From NCBI GenBank assembly GCA_024734555.1, contig JANPWX010000217.1, positions 237,153-301,152 on the forward strand: a stretch of DNA of 64,000 bases, read 5' to 3'. How positions within the stretch are numbered: position 1 is the first letter of the stretch; each line of letters starts with the position of its first letter. The translations under genes and the position numbers were made by a program. Below, piece after piece: positions 1-13,700 of this stretch. Below the pieces are notes generated by a model. The model was given only the letters and a program-made list of their open reading frames with translations. It made no database searches and was not told the origin of the DNA. Source of the DNA: Trochalopteron elliotii. Lineage: Eukaryota > Chordata > Aves > Passeriformes > Leiothrichidae.

Positions 1-100
1 GGAAGGAAGGAAGGAAGGAAGGAAGGAAGGAAGGAAGGAAGGAAGGAAGGAAGGAAGGAAGGAAGGAAGGAAGGAAGGAAGGAAGGAAGGAAGGAAGGAG
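1..100. repeat. (GGAA)n microsatellite, cut by window start
   Basis: An essentially uninterrupted run of about 25 GGAA units opens the window and ends at a unique flank beginning 'attctgatgc'. The array continues beyond the left edge, so its true length is unknown. GGAA arrays present many tandem ETS-family core sites, which is known from other vertebrates; no regulatory role can be inferred here. No gene is adjacent. Confidence 0.97.
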
Positions 101-3100
101 ATTCTGATGCAAGAAAATGAACAGGAAGGGGTAGGATAAAATACTTTTATCTGGGCAAGTGGAAAAACTGGTTGGTAAACACAGGAAACCAATGCTACAA
201 ATAGATAATTTCACAGCTGATTCCTTTTCTCCTAACTCTTTTTCTTACGGTGTTCCAATAGTTAAAACAAAAAAGTGGCTATTCAGTGCAGGAAAGCTGT
301 ATAAATACAAACTATGCACAGGCAGCTATGAACAGTGATTTAAAAGTAGGAAAGCAGATAACAGGCAGTTTAGAAGAAATCCCTGCAATGAAGGCAAATG
401 ATGACAGCATCTAACCACATGTTCTGGAAAAAAAGTGTGTCTGAGCTGCTTTGGAGGTGATGATCTCACATTGTGGCCTCAGTGCAGTGTGCCTCCCCTA
501 AAGTCCTTTGTTGGACCCCAACACCTTCCAGCCTGGACCAGCCACCAGCACCACAGTGTGTCTTGGAACTCAGACAACCATGAACGTGAAAACTGAAGAT
601 AAAAATAATCACAAGTCCTTCTTTTCCATCCTAAATTCAACTGAAACATACCACAGTCCCAAGCAGAGAGGAGATATTATTAGATGTTGCTGCCAGCCTG
701 TTTACCTATTTATTGTCAGATGATAAATGCTGGCAAGTCCTTGTCTTCTGTTTTATCCTTGAAAAATGTTGCTTTCCACATTTTCTCCTGTCAAAGCCAT
801 GCTGAGGTGTACATCAGCTAGGGTGGAAGCACAAAGTCAAGCTGTGCACTGCTAGTGGTGGCAAGGCTGCTCCAGCATCATGCCCCCAGGTAACTGTGAG
901 GCTCAGCATGATTTCCACACCCTTCCCTTTCTTGTTCAGGATAATTGTACTTCCCAAGGATGGGAAAATAAACTCAGGCAGCCAAGGTGTATCTCCAGTG
1001 TCGTGAACAGGCTGGGCTGGAACACAGACATCACAGCTTTCACCTCTAGACAGGGTAGCCACAAATGAAATTGAAACTTACAACCCTTAAGTGAAAAGTG
1101 TGTGTCTGTGGCAACAGATTACTGTATGCCACCTGCTGCACCAATTAGCAACACGGGTCTTTTGTGCCTTCCCTCAGATCTGAAAGATAAGAAATACCAG
1201 TTCCTGGGAGTAGAATGTAGAAGAGCATTATCCAGTATCACTAAAGGGGATCAGCTGCTTAATCAACTGCTTCCCTCCAGCACTGGTCAAGGAAGAAAAA
1301 TCTACTTCTCAAAATACTCTTCTGTCTTTCTTTTAGGAAGGATTTCCTGCTCATTTCTTTGACTGCAAGCAGCCCATGCCTCAAATGAGCAAAGCATTCT
1401 CGGGAACTAAAAAGTTTGTTGTGAAACAGAGCTGGGAATATTACATCAAAACACAGTGTTTGGATGCTGCTTAATCAATGTTTCATCTCAGAAATACCAA
1501 CATGTTCTGTCTGACAACAAAGCAAACAATTTCTCTACAAGAACACTATTTATCTAAATAAAATCTAAAGCAGAAAAAGGTTAAAAGGATTAAATAGTCC
1601 CAAAATGAAAAATCTCTTTTTAGTTTAAATAAAGGATTTGAGTTTCAATAAATAATCATTTAAAATACCATTCTTGGCTCAGCATCACGTGAATATTTTT
1701 CCATTCTTTTGCTTCAATTGCTGTTCTGACAAAACCAATATTCACCTCTCTCTTGCATAGCATAATTTCAAAGCAGGAGTACCCCTATCTTCCCAGACAA
1801 TACTGCATGCTTTCCTAAGAAGGATTTCTTTTGAAGCTGAGATGTCTTGAGTAAAAAACCTATAAATAGATAGTGAGGAAGGTGACTTGGGACAGCTGTG
1901 AGTTGTATAAAGGACAATTTCCCTACTCAATGAGAGCAGCAGAATTGGATTCAACTCATAGCCACTTATCCAGATGTTTGTAATTTTTTTATCTGTAAAA
2001 TTACCTTCCCACAATAAGTAGGAAAGGTCATGTAGGTCAAGGCTTAGAGATATTAATAGAAAGCAGAAGGAAAATGTTATTGCCACTTTAGCAGCTGTAG
2101 CTTTGCTACTGAGTTATTTGTGATAAGTCTATCTGAACATCCAGGTATGATGGAAAATGACAGATTTTAAATAAATCCTCTCACATATTACCAAGAGCAA
2201 AAGCAGCTTTATTTTATATATGCAAAGAGCTTCCACTTAGATATCATACCCACACTGTAATTTCAAATAAACAACATTTAAAACTGCAGCTAACAAGACT
2301 TAGATTTAAAAGACTGATGATTAATCCATCACTTCACCTGTCTTCCCAAATTATACACGTTTAGCCAAATAAAGTATTAACATTCTGCATTTTACATACA
2401 GCAGCACAAGGTAAAATAATCTACTGTGACAAATATTTCCAGAGGGGGGATAAAACGATTTGCAAACTGTTGAGAAAACTGACGTAACGCACAAGAAGCT
2501 CTCGGAGATTTCATAAGCAAAAGGCTGAGCTTCCCAAACACCTCACACCTATTTTCTGAATGCACTTGTGCTGAATTACACCACTGTGGGTTTGCTGCTG
2601 GTGTTTCTGGCAAGGGAGAGGAGGGAGAAGCTCTGGGATGGTTCCTGCGCCTTTCCCTGCTGCCAGCATCTCTCATCATGCTGAAAAAAGACATGGCTGG
2701 AGATGGGAGAGGTAGGAACTGAGGAGCAGGAGAGCTGCAGACCAGGCTCCATCCAGCAGCACGCTGAGGATGGCAGGGGCTGCCCAGCAGCTCCTCACAA
2801 AAGCAGCCTGAGATTGTGCAGAGACTGACTCAGAGCAGACCAGGAGTGAGCACATTAAAAAAGCAATGCCAGCTTGAGAAACACAACCAGAATAGCACAG
2901 AGTGCTCTGACACATAGGCAGGGAAACAGGCTCATTACCTCATGCATATGTTTGGAAACTGTTTTCAAGAGAGCTTTTCTGGTGGTAGGTACAGTTTGTT
3001 CCTCATACTCATTTAGCTAGGTAACGTTTTCACTCATTAGGGAGAAACACAAACCACTTGGAGCATGGCTGTGACACATCCTGGCTCATGTCTAGGCTTG

Positions 3101-6100
3101 AGCTGGGAGGCTAAAACTCTGCCACCAAACCTCTCAGCTCTTTGTGGGGTGTTGGATGTGATGGGGTCAGGCTGCCCGCTGAGGAAGACCTGAAACTACA
3201 GGAAAACCAAGACTTATTTTTAACTCATTTATACAACATTTCTGTCTGCCATCAGTAGACAATCTGGGACATCAGTAGACAATCTTCTGTATCAATATAA
3301 AATCTTTAAACCTGGGAGGGGTGGTGTACAAGCATATAACAGAAAAGCATCAAGGGAAAGATGGTGTTTGTTGAGGAAAGGCTGATCCTTGGGCTGTAAG
3401 TCATTCCTTGGCCCTGCTTATGCTTTTTCCTTACTGCCATGATGTAACACTTAAGGAGAGCCCAAGTTTCCACTGATTTTCCTCCAAGGATGACATCCTT
3501 GGATGTCCTGTTACCAAGCACTGGCAGCAGCATATCGTGGTGGTATTAGACAGCGTTTTAGGAAATGAGTGGAGTGTGCCATGTTCTGGTTACTCCTCAG
3601 CACAGTCCTTCTCCTCAGAAGGGACTATTACCACCTTGGTGGACTCTTTAACTGATCACTGCAGCCTCAAAGGCAAAAAGTCTGGTAACATTTCAGCCCA
3701 TGAATGGCCAAGGCACCACTAATGTAACTCTCCAGTTTATTCTGGCATCAGTATTTGGAGTCTGTTACAAGGCTTAGTGGTTTCAGAGTCCCAGTTTTAG
3801 TGTCAACATCCTGCAGAGTTTACACTGCAGAGTGAGCCGGAGGTGCTGTCATTGTGTTTTAGTGCTCTTGATGGAAATTTTTTTCCATTCATTTATTCAA
3901 GTACCTTTCAAGCACCAGATAAGTTTTCGGTGTCCTGCAGTAAGTCCCACTTCTCAGAGAGGTGCTGAATATCTCCTCAGCCTTTCTGAACCTGCCAATT
4001 GTCCCTTTTCATGTGTCCCACACTGAGGAATCCCTGGCCTGCTGTCAGATTTCCCAGGCTGTCACCTGGCGTGTCCCTGCCCCAGAACCACCTTTCAGTG
4101 GAAAGTGAGAGTGGCAGTGGCTTTCCAACCCCTTCAAAAACTTCAGCCTTTCTCAGGCTGTGTTTGTTTTGGCTGTTCCAAAGTTTCCTCTCCCTTTAAT
4201 AGATGGCAAATGCATTCTCCAGCACAAACAGGGAGCCCATATGATGGGGTGGAGGGACAAAACAGATGGCACATGAGTCACTCCCATTTGCAACGTCGGC
4301 GATGAAAACATGCTCCTGCTTTAGCATCCTGCTGGAGGCTTCTTGCAAAAGACAATTGAGGAGCTGTGCTTGGCACTGAGTCCCCACAGCCTTCCAGGTG
4401 AGAGAGGGATTGCTGCTGAAGTCTTTTCTTGGTGCATTCAAAGCAATCCAGGAAAGGGCTTCGGGGCTGTCGTGAGCCCCTGGTGAAAATATTGCTCAAA
4501 AACAGACAAATTCCCTGTGTGATATGAGGGCACTGAACCCTCCCCAGGGCCACCAGATCTCTGTACTTCTTCAGAGTATTAAACTTCCTTCTTGTACTTT
4601 TTCCACCTGCTTTGCTATTTGCTTTCATTCCCTGTGCCTGGCAGCACTAGGAATGCTCCCTGTTTTCTTTTCTCTTTTTTTTCCCCCTCCCACAACCCTT
4701 CTATGGGTAATGGATTTTATATGCTAACTCACATCACTGAAATACCATGAATTACACAAGTAGGAGTAGAAGGAATTGGTTATACTCTTGCCAGGAAAGA
4801 TCCTCAACCTATTGGAAACAATGATTATTTGCACTGTATAAATTGGATTTCTGCCATGAACAATATTAGAAGGAAAAGGCAGTGAGCAGTATTACTCTGC
4901 TGCTGAGTATTCATTGTGTTAAAACAAAAATAGACATAATATCAGATAACTACCACCTGGAAACTGCATTATATATTTGGGTGAGAATACAATCCCAGTC
5001 TGCAAACACATTTGCACATGATTACTTTTACATATTGCAAGAAATTTCCTTGAAATTCAGTGTGTGTAACATTAATAGTCTTTAGTCATATTTGCAGAAG
5101 ACAGCTTAGAGGAAGAGGCACAAGATAGTTCCTTCTATCAAGAAGGTTTAACTAATTTTCTCTCATAATTCAGGGAGGGAGGATTGTTGGAATCAAAGAC
5201 GTATAATCAATGAACATGTCATTAGTTATTTCAAACTTAACTGTCCAAATGTAGAATTCTTTAGACATCAAAAGCCATTTCATTGCATATCTAGAAGGGA
5301 TTCTTTTTTCCTAAAAACAAGGCAGACTTATTGTCAGAACTATCTGATAATTAAAATTTGTATTTCAAAGAAAAATTGCGATTATTGTAAATCAGGATCT
5401 TTCACCAAAAAAAAATCTTCAAATGTGAAACCTGACAAATTCAAGATGCATACCCAGAGAGAGACTTTCTCCTTTTTTTTCCTGTTTCCTTTTCACACTG
5501 ACACTGTAAAATCGATAACATCAAAATTGTTCTGGTTTTGCTTTTCATTTTCCTTTTTATTGCCTTCAATAATTTTGAAATTTCCTCATCTTTGGAAAAG
5601 AAAAATGGAAGAGTCCCTTGTTTGTGTCACACTTCAAGCACTAGAAAGGTTTTTCAAAGTTCCAATAGCAACCAGCAGCAGAAACATTTGAAAATGCAGA
5701 AAAAAAATTGTTTGTGTGGGCAGAGGTGGCTGTTCAGCTTTCATTTTACTGTCCCCAGTTTCGAAGAAATATTTGACACTGTTAAAATTTCAAAGCAATC
5801 AGACTTTGGTGTTTCAAAGGTTTACAATAATTCCTTTTGAAAAACTGTGTAGTGTCAGACAGAACAATGTTCAGAAAAAAAACCCTGATGGTGGCAGATG
5901 CTGATTGTTTGCTTTGGAGTCCCAGTACCAAAGAGCATCAGCAGAAACAACCCTTCCCAAATACTCAGAACAGCAAGGCTCTAATAAAAGAAAATAACTT
6001 AAACAAACACCATAATTTGTCTCTTACAATGTCTCCTCCTAACTGAGGAGATCTGGTAAGGAGAAATACATTTGTAAGTGGTTTCTACATGAACTCATCT

Positions 6101-9100
6101 TTAGACATCTAATATGTGGAACTTTTCAGGGATCTGATTTTCACACGTCATGCAAAATCAGACCCTCCAAATGTGTTTGAAGTTCAAAGTCTTGAACACA
6201 GCACATTTCTTGGCCCATGCAACACATGCAAATTACACCATGATATAGACACATCCGCACACAATTCCACAGACCAGTACACAGAATTTTTTAAAAAATG
6301 CAAGAATTCATAAACAGAGAGAAGAGATTGTACAAATGAAATGTTGCAGATACGAAAAAAGTTTCAAACCAAAGCATCCTTTCTTTTATTGGTAATGATG
6401 CAATCTGATTTTGCACCAGTAAATTGGCTTTGATCTCTGTCTGTGTTGCCCTCCTGTGCAGACAAATACAATAGCTGATTTCTGCTGTCACAGCAGAGGG
6501 ACAGGGTAAGGATTCATGGCTCCTCAAGCTTGAGCTGGTGCCTGATCATGGATCTGCTGCCAGGTTCTGCCTGGGAAAAGTGTCTGCAGGAGTCACACAC
6601 AGCCCCTGCACAAGGACTGTACCTGCACAATTCAGAGAACTCAGGTAGAACTGGATGTACTTTCTCAGCTTCCACATATTTTGCACACAGCCAAGAGATG
6701 ACCTGAGCCTCACAAGGCATGCTGAATAAGCAAAAGAGTGAAATTTTAGAGTGGAAAATGTAAAAGAAAATCCTCCTTTGTGCCACGTGCACAGGTAAAG
6801 GTGCATTCTTCAGTCAGCCTGTAGCTCAAAGCCTGTAGGACAGAGGTTACAGAAAATATCCCAGATTTAAGCAGGCCTGGCTCACCTCAGAATGGCACTA
6901 TAATTTTTGAATCTAAGCAAAGCTTTTTTAAAAAATGGAACTTGGACAAAAGTGTAACTGGGAAGCTTACAGATTAGTAAATACCAGCAGATGTACCCTA
7001 AACCCACCATGTCTTTCTGCAAGTAGCACAAAATAACACCCTAAGAGATCAAAATAACCTTAATATATCCTCTGCAATATATGTAACTAAGCCATTGACA
7101 CCATATCAGTACTTTCAGACTTAATGAGATGTCAATGCCTTTGTTGCATATATTGATCTGTTCACCAGACCACAAAAAAAAGAACATGTGACCACAGGGT
7201 GAACATCTGCATTGGCTTTTTGGATGACTTTTCCACCTTGACTTGGGCACGGGGGAAAACTTGATATTCATACCATCATTAACATTTCCTCCATCTGATC
7301 TATGTATTAAGGAATCACAGATTGCCACATTTTTTTTTTTTCCTTGGAGATTGTTTTTTGGACAAGAAATCCTACTTTACCTTTTCATGTTTCTCCACAT
7401 GAAGAACACTTTCTGAGCAAAAATTGTGCGGATTTTTTAAATGAATTTGAAGCAATGAAGTATCTGCACATGTAATCCTTGGGTCCTGAAACTTTAGCAC
7501 CTCAGTCTGAAGGTGAAGAAATGTAGTCCCAAGCTGCATACCAGGAGAGTGGAGACTCCCTGTTGAAGTTTAAATACATTTCAGATGCAAAAATTACATC
7601 TCCTATTCTGACACCATCTCTTTCCAATGGGTTAATGCAGCATTCACTTTGCATGTCCAGTGCTTAGCCTGGCTTTACAACTCCCTCTCACTGTATGCTC
7701 AAAATCCACGTGGAAGATTTTAACCCAGTCATATGTCTGCTGTCACCAGGATTTACTCAGCTCTCTTCAGCTGCAAGGCAGGGAACAGACCAAAGGATCA
7801 AAGGAGTCAGGACAAGTCTCTCACTGACTCAAACCACCTGGCAAAAGTGATTTCCTTTAGTCCAGGACATGCATCCCACAAATGGCTATAAACTAATAAA
7901 AACGTACAGCCTGCAGGAATGCAATGAAATAAAACAATGAACTCAAGCTGTTGAATGAGCAGCATGGCCAGCCACTCCCCAGGATGGTTCCTTGATGAGT
8001 CAACACCAGTGCAGAAGAGTTCCATGTGGATAATTTATGGTTCACATAAATATCACATTATTGCAACATTTTCCTGTTCACTCAGAGATAATAAGAGACG
8101 TACTCCAAATCAATATTTATTATTTTAGCTTTCCTTCCTCCCTGATGTTAAGCTTGACATCCTTCTCCTCCCCCATTTATAGCCTGCCATTTCTTACTGA
8201 ACCCCTCCACAAGCTCTGAGATAAGTATCTGGAGGAGATTCATATATCATGATAGCAATAAACCAATCCTTCCAGACACATTTAACCACAATGCAATACT
8301 GTCAAGTTCTGGAGACAAGTTGTTCCCTGAGGAGCAGAACTACTGAACCTTGATTTCCTGCAGTTCAATATCCCAGAGCTTTCCTTTTTAACCCCAAACA
8401 ACACCTCTCTGCTTCCAGCATTAGAAGTTCACCACATGTCCCTTCAGTCCCTGTAATATTTTGCCTTGCAGTTATCTCCAGTTGCCTTCACATTTCCCAG
8501 GCTTTCTGGTGATTCCACTCATTTCTCCTTCATGCCCTTGTTGCTCTTTTCTGTCTTGACACTTGGGGAGGAGACAGTGGGATTGGGCTGGAAAAACAGA
8601 TTGGAGATTTGTTCTGCCACCTGGCCAGCTGTGGGGCTGCCAAACCCAACACAGAACACTAATTTGTTCAGACAAGACATGAAGAAAACCTCTGTCTTTC
8701 ACTCACCTGCCAGGTGGGATTGATAAATTAGGATGGCTGGGAAAACTCCCCCTTCTCAGGTTTGGCTTGAAGTGTCCAAGAGGGTCACACGTTCCCAGAG
8801 GGCCATCAGACAGGTGACAGAAAACCCTCACCTTCTTCTCCCACTACCACAAAGCCAAAAACTTGCTGACCCACCCCACACTCTGCTTTTCAAACAGTAG
8901 TCAATTGACTGACATAACTGCACATGATCTTCACCAGACTGACCAAACTCTTCTTGAGGCAGTTTGGCACCAATCACCTCTTTTTTTCTTCTTCTTTTTT
9001 TCATATCTGGTGCTAAATTTACATTCAATATATCTGTTGGTTATTACTGCCAATGTTGCCAACCCAAATCCATGAGAATGTCAAACTTGGTTATGCTGCT

Positions 9101-10630
9101 GATGTTTTGCTCTCTCTGAGGTGGAGCATTTTTTTCATTGTTGTGTTATTTACGTAATTTCCTTGTTCAAAAAGAAGGGAAAAACCCACTGAATATTACT
9201 TGGTGTATAGGTAAAGCCTCAAAACGTACAGCTAAGGCAAACAAGGCTGCAGTGTGCACATTTGCTTGTGCAGCTCTTATAAACAAAGTTTAGCTGCCTG
9301 AATCCTGGTGATTTATACACTTTGGGCAAATATTGAGCTAATATGTGATTCATGTCCCCAGGCACACTCCAAAGCCGCACTGTGTTCCCTCCACTGTGTT
9401 TTAGATGTGTGCAACAGAATGTTACTGTTTGATCCAAAACATGTGTTATGACTTGCTTCCTTTTCCTTTGGTGTATTTGCAGAGGTTTTTGGCAAGCCTA
9501 ATTCCTTTTCATAGATTTATCAGACTAAAAGGGTCAGGTTATAATTTCACTTACTTGGAGGAAACTGAGAGGATGGGAAAAATACATTTTATGTCCCTCT
9601 GTGAGCCAGTAGCTGTCCCTGTGGGCATTCCCTGGCCCTGTCTTTTCTTCCATGACTCAAGTTTCACCTTCAAGCCTTGGCTTTCACCAGGAAGAAGTGA
9701 GAACATATCCTGAGAGACACTTCGACACCAATTGATCATTTTGCTCACCTAAGACTGTCATTTATATGCTAACAGGATGCTCAAGGCTGCCATTCAGCTG
9801 CCAGCGAGTCCCCAAACGGGTTCTGAAGTTTTCTTGGGTCACCTCAGACTTAGCAGTGACTCAAGACTGAAACATCAGTCAGGGCTCCTGCTGCACTTGG
9901 GTTTTTGGGAGGTGAAATGCAGGCTGGGCTCAGTGGCCAGCTCCAGTGCAGCAACCAAGCTTGGAGGGTGACAAAGAGCATCCCTCTGCCACTGCAGCAT
10001 GAGGGACACCCTGCACAGGGCAGGCCCTCCCTGAAAGGGGCAGCCTGATTCTCCTTTTCCTTCTGCTTCCCAGTTCCCAGCAGAGCTTCTGTGGATATCA
10101 AAAGCTGCTCAAGAATGACATTGTGCCCATAGCTGGTGAGTTAATTGCTCAGTGAGATTGAGGAGAAGAAGGGCTGAGGCCGTGGTCTCAGGGGTGGTGA
10201 CAGCTCGACTTCACCCAGCTAAAATCACTGCCAGTGCTACGCCCAGGGCAGCACAGCTGTGTGTGGCCACACTGGGAGACACGTCACGGAACAGATCCAG
10301 ATGGAAACAGCTAGTTCAGATCATTTTTCAGATCGTTGGACATTTTTGTTGGCAGCCAGACAGAGGGTGACAGGGACACAGAAGGGACAAAGGAGGGTCA
10401 GTGGAGAGGAGTGAAAATGATGCTTAAATGGCATCATGCTGAGACAAGGGCACACAGGCCAGCAAAGACTAAGTGTTGTCTTTAAGTCACTTGGCATTCT
10501 CCAGATATAACTGGAAAAGGGGATCTGGATTTCACAGGCACACAGAATTTTTTCTTTAATATTGCCCAGAATCCGTATCCCTACATTATTGTCCTTTCAT
10601 TTCAGCTTTTGGCCTGGGAGCACACAGAAT
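101..10630. other. Non-coding region, no gene seen
   Basis: About 10.5 kb without a supportable gene. Open frames are at most 116 codons, lie on both strands, overlap each other, and have compositions typical of chance frames. No dense CpG island, tRNA, or recognisable young transposon was seen. The only local structures are short homopolymer runs (for example T-runs near 7330 and 8980-9000) and a 20-bp tandem duplication at 3250-3289. Old, diverged transposon fragments could be hidden here and would need a repeat-library search. Confidence 0.6.
3250..3289. repeat. Short tandem duplication, period 20 bp
   Basis: The 16-base word 'catcagtagacaatct' occurs at 3250-3265 and again at 3270-3285, separated by four bases, giving a 20-bp period. 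The two copies are identical, so the duplication is recent or under little drift. It lies in non-coding DNA. Confidence 0.85.
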
Positions 10631-10744
10631 GTATTTTTTATATGTATATATATTTATATATGTATTTATTTATATATATTTGTTTGTGTTTATTTTATAT
10701 ATTTATATTTATATATTTATTTATATTTATATTTATATATATAC
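10631..10744. repeat. AT-rich low-complexity tract (TATATTTA-like)
   Basis: About 114 bases made almost only of T and A, arranged as irregular alternations of 'tatata' and 'ttta' with a few G. It is an imperfect microsatellite. The frame of about 77 residues running through it, rich in Ile, Tyr and Leu, is a by-product of the repeat and not a gene. Confidence 0.9.
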
Positions 10745-13700
10745 AAAGTGAGCAATTTGAGCAATGAAGGTAGAAAACAGATAGAGTCAGACTGAAGTTT
10801 GCATCTCCTGTGGGTTTCTTCAGTAAATATTTCAATTTTTCTGGTAGAGAAACAATCCTTACTTGACTGCAGCTCACATCACAGTGTTACTGTATGGCAG
10901 ATGTTTGAGCAAGCTATAAAATACATGAGATTGTCACTTATTCTTTGCTGGAAAACATCCCTACATCACCGAGAAGAGAGAAAGAGGAGAATGAGGCATC
11001 CACACTTCCCTTGACATTGTGTGGTGCCTTTGAACTGTGGGCCTTCCTCATGTCTTGTAAGGAGAATTTTTAAAGATTCCAGTTATTGAACCACCTATAA
11101 AATCCTTTCTTTAGCTTTAAATAAAAATAAATCCAAACCCCACTCTCTGCAGAACAAAATGTGAGGAAACACATATTGTGCAGACACATATTGTACAGTG
11201 CTGCCAACAGCTGTTGCCATAATTAAAGAGAGTAGTACTTGAAACAGTACTAAAAATTAGAAAACAGTATTGAAAAGATGACTTCACTGGTTTCATTCTG
11301 GCAGGCAGCCTCATGTGACACACCTGAAGAGTAAGAGGCTGTAGCTTATATTTCAGCACTGAAGTTCTGGCATTCTGAGCTTCAGCAGCTCTCCTTATCT
11401 TCATCTTCAGACCTTCACTATCCTTTATATTTATATGTTTTAGAAGCAGATGAAATTACTACCACACCAATATGCTTTATTTTCTGATAAAACAGCATTA
11501 CCTCCATGCTGGATAATGTGTTGCTGATGCATCTTAGTAAGCACTTACTCTCCTATGTAAGATTTTAAGAAAAAGAATATTTTTTAGTTATCGGATTAAT
11601 GTGTTGATTAAGTTTGTCAGAATAAAACAACAGGACTTACTCACATTAACAAATGAAAGATCCAGCAAATCCTCACAGGCATTTAGTTTAGACTGATTGT
11701 GGATATACGGCTGGCATGAGATCACATGAAAACTTTTGCTGCTCTAATGACAATCACCACACAAAATCTCAGATAATCATGCCTAGAAAGGAAAATTACA
11801 GACTGAATTTTTAATGCAGCCTATAATCTGAAATTAACTGGCATTCTGTTATTGTTTATAGACTACATTGTCCCATCGGTCTGGATGGCAGATTACAAAT
11901 ACAAACATAAAGTCTTTGTCTCAAGGAATTTGCACTCTACTCGATGAGTTAGTTTAGAAATGATAAAATAACAAAACCAGCAAGTAGGGGGTTATTTCTT
12001 GTTCATTTTGGTGATAAAACATCACTGTATCACTGATAGGAATTTGCTAAATTTTCATTACTACCAGGCAAACACCCCACTAGAGCATCTGAGAAATGGC
12101 TACCATTACAAAAAGATTTCTGGTAATTAAAGGCAATGATTAGCTCAAGAAGTTGAATATGGCATTGTCAGCCAGCACTGGCTGGATTTAAGATTGCATA
12201 TTTTAGATGGCATTGCTTTCATATGTAATGTTCTCAGTTATCAAGGCATGATAGACTCTTCATTGAAAACCCACTCAAATTTTCCCACCTGGGAGTTCTA
12301 AATGAATCTAGCCACACTTTGTACCTTGCTCATATCAGCCAATATGTATTATTCAACTAAAACCAAGGGCAATTCTCCAGTGCCTGAGAGTTAAAGAAAC
12401 TAAACATGTCAGTTTTTCTAACTCAGTGTTTTGCAATACAATCCCATTGCCATATAAATCACCAATAAATAATAACCTCCTTAACACTATCTTCACTTTC
12501 TATTAACCAAAATGTTCTTAACTTTAAACTGCAAAATTAAATAAAGGCATATTGCTCTATCTGGCATTACCTGCACTGTTCATCATTTTACTATTCAATA
12601 ACATAGAATGTAACAACAGGACTCAACCTGTAGGTTCACTCTTAGAGAATTCTGATCAACTTCCATGTTGCACTATTTTAGCTGAAAACAGGAAAGTCTA
12701 CAGATAAAATTTATATTGAAAAATATTTCTAGGTACAACCACAATTTTATTTGGCTAACTATTTGGGAAATGCAATTACTCTTCAGAAGCGTAAATCAGT
12801 AGTAGCTGTCTTTTTACACAATTGCTGTTGACATTTCTGTTATTTCTAGTAACTCTGCATCTATTTCACATATGCCAATAATATATAATGTGGGCATATT
12901 TGCAATGAATTATAACAAAAATGTCATGTAACAGCCTAGGAAAAATAAGACAAATAACACAACTACAACAACAAAAATATATATCAAAACTTTCAAACAG
13001 GCCCACCACAAAAAAAAAAAAACCCTAATGGTTAAAGAAAATGGTTCAGACCTCCCTCAAAGGCCAGCAAACTCAGCTTTGGATGACAGAAAGATTGCAC
13101 TATTCAGCTGTGAAGTAAGATGAGAAACTTTACCCATTGTCACTGTTTGTCAAGAAAATAGAAAATATGTGTTTTGGTGGCAAGTTTCTTAGTGGATTTC
13201 ATCTAGATATAATCTTTTCTAAGTGATGGCTTTACTCATGAACATACCTAACGGCAGCAGCCTTTCATTTGATTGTGGCTTTTTTTAGTTTTCAAATATA
13301 TAGCTCAAAAGAAATTCTTAAAAGACATGAGTAGCCCATAAAATCATTGCTTACATATAAAAAAACCCTCACATGCTTCATTTAATTTCCACTCTAGCTT
13401 TTTCCTTCTACATCTTCAGTAAATTCTGAGCTCCATCTTGTTCTTGATAATTTGTATTTCAGTTGCATCCTCCACTTTGCAGCTTCTGTATTTTTTTTTC
13501 ACTTCAGTTGATAATGAAGGTACAAAAAGTCCTTGTCTTGGCAGCCAAGGGTGCACCTGTATTTGTTAAGAGTCACAGTAGTTGTGGATGCTGCAGCCCA
13601 GGCATTCCCTGACTGCAATTCTCCCTGGCATCATTTATCCATTCAGTGCTAGGACAGGTGAGAACAGCTCACCTGTTGCAAGCACCATTTCCAACCTCGT

